7,369 nucleotides of DNA from Thermoplasmata archaeon (GTDB lineage Archaea; Thermoplasmatota; B47-G6; B47-G6B; 47-G6). This document shows positions 1-4,426 of the stretch, piece after piece. The DNA lies in NCBI GenBank assembly GCA_003663565.1, contig QMTT01000034.1, positions 1-7,369 of the forward strand, given 5' to 3'. Each line of letters begins with the position of its first letter. The stretch's first letter is position 1. The notes under the pieces were generated by a model. It was not told the origin of the DNA. It saw only the letters and a list, made by a program, of their open reading frames with translations, and did not search any database. Both the position numbers and the translations under genes were made by a program.

Positions 1-85
1 CTACTTCATTCCCTATCTTGATGAAGCCTTCCCTGAAAGGCCCCATCAATAACTGCACTGGCCCCCGCTTATACCACACTCTCAT
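1..85 (-). CDS. N-terminal fragment of an unknown protein, third gene of the leftward operon
   Basis: An ATG at 85-83 overlaps the TGA of the preceding 195-aa gene as ATGA. The frame stays open for 28 codons to the window edge, beginning MRVWYKRGPVQLL and ending at IGNEV. A perfect Shine-Dalgarno GGAGGTGAG (complement of 89-97) lies 3 bases before the start, inside the upstream gene, so this is very probably a real gene translated from the same transcript. Only the N-terminus is visible and I do not recognise it. The sequence is basic and mildly hydrophobic, with no clear signal peptide. Confidence 0.75.
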   Translation of the reverse strand, partial: MRVWYKRGPVQLLMGPFREGFIKIGNEV

Positions 86-669
86 AATCTCACCTCCCGT
101 TCAAATTCATCTACAAGTTGCTGCACTTCCTCACTATCCATGAATTCTCTCACTTCTTTATTGTACTCATCTATCATTCTTTCATATTCCTCTATTGATT
201 TCCCTGTTTCTCTCTTGATTTCTGCAAACATCTCTTTTATCACTGGCTGCAACTCTGGAATTCTCTCTGCTAATTCCTCTAACTCCTCTCTGAACTCCCT
301 AAATTTATTCTCTCTATAGAAATTACTGATTCCCTGCTCTACTACATCTCTCACTGTTGGTTCTCCGAACTCGCTGGCTTCACTATATCCTTCCCAGAAA
401 TTCTCTCTAACCCACTGCAAAATCGCTGCTCTATCCACTGGTCTCTGCAACTCATTTTGCAGGGACTTCAGTCCCTGCAGAGAACCCTTCCATACTTTCT
501 CTACGGGCTCATCAGGTGCGAAAGCTGCTCGCACCTCGAGCTCGTTCTTAGAAGAAAAAGAGTACTCAAGGTGCCATCCATCTTCATCTGACACCTTGAG
601 TACTTGGACCCATCCTTTATAGTGAGGATGGGTCCACAAGTAAGAAATAAGAATTGCGTAGGGGTTCAT
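82..669 (-). CDS. Hypothetical protein, 195 aa, acidic helical C-terminal half
   Basis: I do not recognise this protein. The N-terminal third (about residues 1-60) is rich in aromatic and beta-type residues, for example WTHPHYKGWVQVLKV and GWHLEYSF. Residues 80-195 are strongly helical and charged, with Glu/Lys/Arg-rich stretches such as EFREELEELAERI (127-138) and KSIEEYERMIDEYNKEV (157-173) that could form a coiled coil. There are no cysteines and no membrane segment. The ATG at 669-667 overlaps the TGA of the 132-aa gene. A GGGGGTGAT Shine-Dalgarno lies just upstream, so translation is probably coupled. Codons for roughly residues 1-75 carry part of the dense stem-loop array (445-1021), while the rest of the gene lacks such structure. 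The function is unknown, though operon position suggests it works with the 132-aa protein. Confidence 0.85.
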   Translation of the reverse strand: MNPYAILISYLWTHPHYKGWVQVLKVSDEDGWHLEYSFSSKNELEVRAAFAPDEPVEKVWKGSLQGLKSLQNELQRPVDRAAILQWVRENFWEGYSEASEFGEPTVRDVVEQGISNFYRENKFREFREELEELAERIPELQPVIKEMFAEIKRETGKSIEEYERMIDEYNKEVREFMDSEEVQQLVDEFEREVRL

Positions 670-1021
670 TGCTCATCACCCCCTTCATAGGAACCCCTAA
701 ACCAGGGGTTCCTCGAAAGAGAACGGCAGCCAATTATTCTGCCGTTCTCATCCCTAACCGTTTGGTTAGGGATGTAAAAATCATCCCTGTCAGGCGCTGC
801 CTGACAGGTAAGGGCACTAACAATGTAAATCGTGCCCTCTTCCCTTGGGGGCAATGCTTCAATACCCCCAAAGGTTGTTTCAGTGATGGGGATTTCTACC
901 CCATCACCAACGGAGATGGTTCCAACTCTCTCCGTCTTTTGCGAGAGGCGTAAAAGCCCCTCACTTGGGAAGGTTGCAATGACCTTCCCGTCTTCCCCCA
1001 CGAGAGTAACCTCGTGAGGGG
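445..1021. repeat. Dense tandem array of about 18 unlike stem-loops inside coding sequence
   Basis: Successive inverted repeats (left arm/right arm) are: 445-450/457-462 (overlaps the next); 458-467/470-479; 479-484/497-502; 514-521/529-536; 545-549/552-556 (weak); 561-573/592-604 (13 bp); 605-616/625-636 (12 bp); 660-664/680-684; 689-698/704-713; 719-729/739-749 (11 bp); 749-759/764-774 (11 bp); 786-795/799-808; 811-817/832-838; 843-851/865-874 (one bulge); 883-891/899-907; 910-916/929-935; 936-943/949-956 (one G-T); 967-974/982-989; 995-1004/1011-1021 (one bulge). Also 957-964 pairs with 1014-1021, enclosing the last two. Arms are written as perfect complements unless noted. Centres lie 22-52 bases apart. 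The arms do not resemble one another, so this is not a dispersed repeat family. Loops are 2-18 bases, mostly 4-14. The array covers residues 14-132 of the 132-aa protein and about 1-75 of the 195-aa protein. Confidence 0.9.
660..713 (-). promoter_or_regulatory. Alternative hairpins over the ribosome binding site and start of the 195-aa gene
   Basis: In the minus-strand mRNA, the arm complementary to 691-698 (AGGGGTTC) can pair upstream in a 10-bp hairpin (704-713 with 689-698). It can instead pair downstream with GAACCCCT (complement of 660-667), which begins on the last base of the start codon. A shorter AGGGG/CCCCT pairing (684-680 with 664-660) would enclose both the GGGGGTGAT Shine-Dalgarno and the ATG. 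These pairings exclude each other, so ribosomes finishing the 132-aa gene could decide which one forms. The pairing is seen in the sequence; the regulatory role is inferred. Confidence 0.5.
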
Positions 1022-1064
1022 TCAAATTTTTTATTTTTTTAATTTTAATTTTTTTCATCTCCAT
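666..1064 (-). CDS. Conserved hypothetical protein, 132 aa, phage/accessory-element family (NLTPHEV...RDENGRIIGC)
   Basis: After a lysine-rich leader (residues 1-12), the protein shows NLTPHEVTLVGEDGKVI (13-29), FPSEGLLRL (32-40), FGGIEALPP (65-73), GTIYIVSAL (77-85), and DDFYIP followed by VRDENGRIIGCRSLS (103-117). From memory this motif order matches a family of small hypothetical proteins in phages, plasmids and accessory regions of bacteria and archaea. I know of no established function and could not run a search. The two cysteines are C87 and C113. The start at 1064 is chosen because GGAGGTGAG (complement of 1070-1078) sits 5 bases upstream; an internal ATG at 1058 is possible. It is the first gene of a leftward operon with ATGA coupling to the next. 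Almost all codons from residue 14 onward lie inside consecutive stem-loops, although the protein motifs look intact. The first 40 coding bases are A-rich and unstructured. Confidence 0.9.
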   Translation of the reverse strand: MEMKKIKIKKIKNLTPHEVTLVGEDGKVIATFPSEGLLRLSQKTERVGTISVGDGVEIPITETTFGGIEALPPREEGTIYIVSALTCQAAPDRDDFYIPNQTVRDENGRIIGCRSLSRNPWFRGSYEGGDEQ

Positions 1065-1109
1065 GTTTTCTCACCTCCTTTTTTTATGAAAATATAATAC
1101 AATATCTTA

Positions 1110-1117
1110 TATATAAA
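1110..1117 (-). promoter_or_regulatory. Archaeal TATA box of the leftward operon
   Basis: The minus strand reads TTTATATA from 1117 to 1110, preceded by an A-rich, BRE-like AAAGAAATA. Transcription would start near 1088, about 25 bases downstream. That gives a short leader of about 25 bases holding the GGAGGTGAG at 1078-1070. The outer end of the long CA/TG inverted repeat lies about 20 bases upstream. Confidence 0.6.
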
Positions 1118-1136
1118 TATTTCTTTTTTAGAGTAA

Positions 1137-1337
1137 ATATACTACATACACACATACACACCACACACACTCACACACACATACACACACAACACTTTAA
1201 GAAAGGTATATTTAGAGGTTGCGTCTATCATATTTCTTATTATTTATTATTATTCTAATACTTATTTACTGTTTCAGTTAAAAAAGTGTGTGTATGTGTG
1301 TAGGTGTAGGTGTGTGTATGTGTAGTGTGTGGTATAT
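1137..1337. repeat. Long imperfect inverted repeat, CA-rich arm and TG-rich arm
   Basis: The left arm 1137-1200 runs from ATATAC through CACACATACACAC units to CTTTAA. The right arm 1278-1337 runs from TTAAAAAAG through GTGTGTATGTGTG units to GTATAT. Perfect cores include 1175-1190 against 1286-1301 (16 bp) and 1150-1161 against 1312-1323 (12 bp). Both outer ends (ATATAC/GTATAT) and inner ends (TTAA/TTAA) also match. The arms could form a stem of about 60 bp with slippage, closing a loop of about 77 bases rich in TTATT runs. The alternating purine-pyrimidine arms could also adopt Z-DNA. The element fills the space between the two divergent promoters, so it could be a replication origin, a regulatory element or a recombination product. 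Confidence 0.85.
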
Positions 1338-1403
1338 TGTCAAAAGAACTTGTCAAGCTTCGTCTGTTGCAACTGCTTAATGATAAACTTTCTTAATAAA
1401 CTT
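1337..1403. repeat. Paired short direct repeats and a palindrome upstream of the rightward promoter
   Basis: TTGTCAA occurs at 1337-1343 and 1350-1356, and ATAAACTT at 1383-1390 and 1396-1403. Both pairs have a 13-base start-to-start offset. Between them lies the 8-bp palindrome GTTGCAAC (1366-1373). Their position 30-90 bases upstream of the TATA box fits regulator half-sites, but repeats this short can arise by chance in AT-rich DNA. Confidence 0.35.
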
Positions 1404-1428
1404 GATTTTTCTTTTTACAATAGTAACA

Positions 1429-1437
1429 TTTATAAAA
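1429..1437 (+). promoter_or_regulatory. Archaeal TATA box of the rightward operon
   Basis: TTTATAAAA, preceded by TAGTAACA as a possible BRE, lies 45 bases before the preferred ATG at 1482. The expected transcription start is near 1457-1460, leaving a leader of about 22-25 bases that contains GGGTTGGGTGAT. No good bacterial -35/-10 pair with normal spacing was seen. Confidence 0.55.
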
Positions 1438-1481
1438 GATAAAATCTAAGAGTAGTTATACTTTAGGGTTGGGTGATGACG

Positions 1482-1745
1482 ATGGCAAAGACAAAATATC
1501 TTGGCAAGCGTGTGAAAGACATTCGAAAGAAAGGTTTGGACACGTTATCTGAGTATTACAATATTATGAAAGCAGTTATTAAGGATTATCGTTCTCACAG
1601 GATTTCGAGGAATGTAGCAAAGGGCAGATTATTGCTTTTATACAGGCTTAGCTTCAAGAAAAATAATAGCAAAATAAAGCATTTAGCTACTAAATCCTTG
1701 AACGCACTCAGGCAAAAGTTAAAGAAAGCCATGTCTACTTTGTAA
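1482..1745 (+). CDS. Small, very basic protein, 87 aa, possibly nucleic-acid binding
   Basis: The protein (MAKTKYLGKRVKDIRKKG at the N-terminus) has about 25 Lys/Arg against 4 acidic residues, no cysteine and no membrane segment. Its pattern suggests three amphipathic helices. It is not recognised; the composition suggests binding to DNA or RNA, for example as a virion chromatin protein, but this is inferred only from charge. Three starts are possible: GTG 1473, ATG 1476 and ATG 1482. I prefer 1482 because GGTGAT at 1472-1477 then has 4-base spacing. It is the first gene of the rightward block and is followed after 2 bases by the next ATG, so the two are probably co-translated. Confidence 0.8.
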   Translation: MAKTKYLGKRVKDIRKKGLDTLSEYYNIMKAVIKDYRSHRISRNVAKGRLLLLYRLSFKKNNSKIKHLATKSLNALRQKLKKAMSTL

Positions 1746-1747
1746 AA

Positions 1748-4153
1748 ATGGCAATTGTTTATACTCGTGACGGATACCTGAAAGATACTGCTACAGGCAA
1801 GAAAGTCAAGATTACGAAATATGGTTCTGGTGCAAAAGCATTTTTCAAGGCAAAAGCCGAGTTAGAAAAGAAAGTCAAAGAGTCTTCTGCCAAAAAAAGG
1901 CATTCTTCAAGCCCAAGAAGTTTGCTTGGTGGTGAATTTATTAGGGCTTATGAAGAACAGCAAAAGCCCAAAGTTACTGTGTCTAAGCCCGAGCAAAAAT
2001 CATTATTGCATGCTCCTTCTACTCCTTCTGTAAAAGCGAGTGTGCCGAAAGAATCAGCATTAGCACCCCACCCATCACATCACAAACACAGAGGGAGTGC
2101 TACAGTTAGCACTCCTGCTCCTTCTTCTCAGGATTTGATAGCAAAGTATGGTATGCCACAGCTTGAAACGGTTGGACCAACTGTTACAAAAACAAGCTAT
2201 GAGCAAAGAAAGGAGTTTGAAAGCTATTTCGAAATGCACAAGCCCACAGCAATAGAACCTGTGGAAAAAAGCAAGGTATTGGAAATGTATGCTGCCACAA
2301 CAAGAACCACGCCATTGAAAGAGTTTGGCAAAGGTTTTACTGAGGCGTATACTAAAGTTGGTTTGACTACTGCTGGTTTGACTTTGCTTGGAGCAATTGC
2401 TCCAACTACTGCCACAGCTGTTGGTGCGGGCTTGATGGCATATCCTATAGCAAAAGCTTCATATTCATCTTTCAAACAAGCCATTTCGAAGCCAAAAACC
2501 GAGCAAGATATGGCAAAAAGCTTGGCAAAGTATACTATTTCAGCAGAAGCTTCAGGTAAGCCAATATGGGTGACTTCCAAGAAAGCAGAAGAATACAAGG
2601 ATTTGATGAGGCAATACAAGGAAAGCGAGGAATACAAGCTTGCCAAAGCCAAAGCGTATGGAGAGGTTGCTGGTAGTGTTGCTGGTATGGGAGCGGGCTA
2701 TACTTTAGGAGTTACTACTGCTGATTTGATGAAGAAGCCGTTGTTGAAAGCCAAGACATTTTTAAAAGGTGAGAAAGTCGAGTATACTTACAAAGATTTA
2801 TCTAAAATGCCAAGTATTGGAGCAAAGCAAGAAGTTTACACGCATAAGACACCAACAGGTGCAGTCGTTCAACCAAAGACAAGTTTAGTGGTTGGCAAAG
2901 GAGTTCAAAGGATTGATAAAAACAAGGTCTATAAAGTAGTTTTTGGTCAAGAACAGAGAGCAAGAGTTCTTGCTGGCAAAGATGTTCAAACTATTAGAAC
3001 TGTTGCAGTAAAAGAAGATTATTTAACGGGTAGGCAATTCTTAGCTTTACAACGGCAATTAATGAAGAAAGCCAGAAAATTTGTTGGCACTCCTATAGCT
3101 ACCAAAAAAGAATCACTTTCTCAGCTTTCACCACTCAAGAAAGGCACTAAAGTAGTTGTTTTGGATGATACTATCAAAACAATGGCAGTAGAAGTTTCCA
3201 AGCCATATAAAGAAGCTTATGCTGGTATTAGGTTTGAGATGCCTAAAGGTATAACAAGGAAGGAATACTCGAAAGCCATGCGAACATTATACAAATTAGC
3301 ACCAGAAGAGAAGATAGTAATTGAGAAAAAGGGCTTATTGCAAAAAGTTTCAGACAAATTCAAGAAAGTGTTCGGCATGCAAAAATCAAGAGCTAAGATA
3401 TACACATCAAAAGTCAGTCAACAAGCCAAGAAGATTTCAGAAGATTTAGGCAAGAAGCTCAAGGAAACCACAAAAGGCTTAGTATTGGAGTTGAAACAAG
3501 AGCAAGCGATAGCACCAAAGACGCCTGAAAAAGTCTTGGTTGGTAGTGTTTCCGAGACATCTTTATCAAAGGTTTTTGTTCCTGGATTAGTATTTTCTGA
3601 GAAAAGGGCAAAAGCTAAGCTCGATATTGGTTTCGGTAGTTTGAAAAAGGTTAGTAAGGTGCTGAGCATACCAAAAGCTAAGCCAAAGGCTAAAGCAAGG
3701 CTACCAAATATTGATAAACAAATTTCTAAGCAAGCGGAGAAGCAAGAGCAAGCCATGAAAAAAACCACAAGGGAGCTGAACAAAGAGATTTCTAAGATGT
3801 TTGAGTCACAGAAGCCAGCAATGAAACCAAAGCATAGGGCACAAGAAAGGCAACTTGAAGAACAAGAACAAATCACAATCTCACTATCAACTTTTTCATT
3901 ATCACGGCCATCAAAAAGCCATGAAGAACAATTCAGGAAAAAATTGGCTTTGCCATTGCTTTACAAACGCAAACTGCCAAAGCTTGATTTTGCCGTGAAA
4001 AAGCCAAAGAAAAAGTCAGTCAGGTTTTTGCGTTGGAATCCTTGGAAAGGCACCACTCCAAAGTTAACACTCACTACTTCAAAGTCTAAAAAGAAGGAGA
4101 CCAAATCCAAGAAAAAAGAGGTGGGATTACGAAAGCTCTCACTTTCACTATAG
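1748..4153 (+). CDS. Large lysine-rich protein, 801 aa, candidate internal virion protein
   Basis: No family is recognised. The visible layout is as follows. A basic N-terminus opens with AIVYTRDGYLKDTATGKKV (2-20). A Ser/Pro/Lys/His-rich linker with low complexity covers 46-128. Two Gly/Ala-rich hydrophobic segments, 204-237 (VGLTTAGLTLLGAIAPTTA onward) and 303-328 (AYGEVAGSVAGMGAGYTLG onward), could be membrane-active. A more ordered central part at about 390-540 includes VYKVVFGQEQRARVLAG. A Gln/Lys/Glu-rich probable coiled coil spans 652-708, and a tail of about 740-801 is dense in lysine clusters. The protein starts 2 bases after the 87-aa gene with no clear Shine-Dalgarno, suggesting reinitiation. 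Size, basic tail and position before a membrane protein and a surface protein suggest a structural protein contacting nucleic acid and membrane. That role is inferred. Confidence 0.85.
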   Translation: MAIVYTRDGYLKDTATGKKVKITKYGSGAKAFFKAKAELEKKVKESSAKKRHSSSPRSLLGGEFIRAYEEQQKPKVTVSKPEQKSLLHAPSTPSVKASVPKESALAPHPSHHKHRGSATVSTPAPSSQDLIAKYGMPQLETVGPTVTKTSYEQRKEFESYFEMHKPTAIEPVEKSKVLEMYAATTRTTPLKEFGKGFTEAYTKVGLTTAGLTLLGAIAPTTATAVGAGLMAYPIAKASYSSFKQAISKPKTEQDMAKSLAKYTISAEASGKPIWVTSKKAEEYKDLMRQYKESEEYKLAKAKAYGEVAGSVAGMGAGYTLGVTTADLMKKPLLKAKTFLKGEKVEYTYKDLSKMPSIGAKQEVYTHKTPTGAVVQPKTSLVVGKGVQRIDKNKVYKVVFGQEQRARVLAGKDVQTIRTVAVKEDYLTGRQFLALQRQLMKKARKFVGTPIATKKESLSQLSPLKKGTKVVVLDDTIKTMAVEVSKPYKEAYAGIRFEMPKGITRKEYSKAMRTLYKLAPEEKIVIEKKGLLQKVSDKFKKVFGMQKSRAKIYTSKVSQQAKKISEDLGKKLKETTKGLVLELKQEQAIAPKTPEKVLVGSVSETSLSKVFVPGLVFSEKRAKAKLDIGFGSLKKVSKVLSIPKAKPKAKARLPNIDKQISKQAEKQEQAMKKTTRELNKEISKMFESQKPAMKPKHRAQERQLEEQEQITISLSTFSLSRPSKSHEEQFRKKLALPLLYKRKLPKLDFAVKKPKKKSVRFLRWNPWKGTTPKLTLTTSKSKKKETKSKKKEVGLRKLSLSL
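2094..2115. repeat. Perfect 9-bp hairpin inside the 801-aa gene
   Basis: GGAGTGCTA (2094-2102) and TAGCACTCC (2107-2115) are exact complements around the loop CAGT. It lies in codons for the low-complexity linker. It resembles members of the left-block array, but I saw no neighbouring hairpins. Confidence 0.7.
2388..2405. repeat. Perfect 18-bp palindrome inside the 801-aa gene
   Basis: TTGGAGCAATTGCTCCAA is fully self-complementary with no loop. It lies in codons for the first hydrophobic segment (LLGAIAP). It could be a cruciform or protein-binding site, or a coincidence of Gly-Ala-Ile-Ala codons; no function can be assigned. Confidence 0.8.
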
Positions 4154-4182
4154 GGAAGAGAGGAGAGGGTTGGGCTGGCTCA

Positions 4183-4416
4183 ATGATTATAGCGTTTTTT
4201 GTGTTATTTTTCCTTATTTTATTATGGAATGCATTTACTCCAGCGATGAATGGCGTGTTTAATTCTATTGAGCCATTAGTAAATGATACAGAAGACGCGA
4301 GGCAGGTGTTTGGTTATTTACACATGTCTTGGAAGTATTATCCTATTTTGATACTTTTGGGAGTGGTTATTTACATTCTTGTTAGAGGCATTATTGGTGA
4401 AGCTCAACAGTATTAG
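4183..4416 (+). CDS. Small membrane protein, 77 aa, two transmembrane helices
   Basis: Helix 1 spans about residues 2-16 (IIAFFVLFFLILLW). A polar loop of about 35 residues follows, with an acidic stretch near NDTEDARQ. Helix 2 spans about 54-70 (PILILLGVVIYILVRGI). Size and topology resemble the small two-helix capsid or membrane proteins of spindle-shaped and other membrane-containing archaeal viruses, but I see no diagnostic motif. It follows the 801-aa gene by 29 bases and precedes the surface-protein gene by 10. The start is uncertain: the GA-rich ribosome-binding stretch (GGAGAGGG, 4162-4169) is 13-17 bases from this ATG, further than usual, and the frame is open upstream to 4090 without an ATG, GTG or TTG. 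Confidence 0.75.
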   Translation: MIIAFFVLFFLILLWNAFTPAMNGVFNSIEPLVNDTEDARQVFGYLHMSWKYYPILILLGVVIYILVRGIIGEAQQY

Positions 4417-4426
4417 GTTGAGATTC

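Larger units (their letters stand above)
1065..1481. other. Divergent intergenic region without genes
   Basis: I find no credible coding frame here. From left to right the region holds the leftward Shine-Dalgarno and leader (1065-1090), the leftward TATA box (1110-1117), the CA/TG inverted repeat with AT-rich loop (1137-1337), short direct repeats (1337-1403), the rightward TATA box (1429-1437), and a short leader. Outside the repeat arms it is strongly AT-rich. It is the best candidate in the window for the main control region, and possibly for an origin. Confidence 0.75.

Noticed and set aside
654..1017. Plus-strand open frames over the 132-aa gene (654-953 and 832-1017)
   Set aside because: They overlap a better-supported minus-strand gene with a strong ribosome-binding site and recognisable motifs. 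They have no promoter or Shine-Dalgarno and read as shadows of GC-rich palindromic sequence.
445..1021. CRISPR array, integron attC array or other repeat family
   Set aside because: The spacing of about 32 bases is suggestive, but the arms differ completely from one stem to the next, so there is no direct repeat unit. The region is also coding throughout.
445..1021. Series of intrinsic transcription terminators
   Set aside because: The stems lie inside two intact coding frames and lack T tracts after them on the coding strand. Archaeal termination depends mainly on T-rich tracts, not hairpins.
1024..1057. T-rich tract as a terminator for rightward transcription
   Set aside because: It is the A-rich lysine-coding start of the 132-aa gene, and no rightward transcript is evident to its left.
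2224..3876. Hydrophobic minus-strand open frames opposite the 801-aa gene
   Set aside because: They are antisense shadows of a lysine-rich gene, which gives Phe/Leu-rich complements. No start signals were seen.
4146..4156. CACTATAGGGA, identical to the core of the phage T7 promoter
   Set aside because: The upstream half does not match the T7 consensus, and a T7-type polymerase is not expected in this archaeal context. It spans the natural TAG stop of the 801-aa gene.
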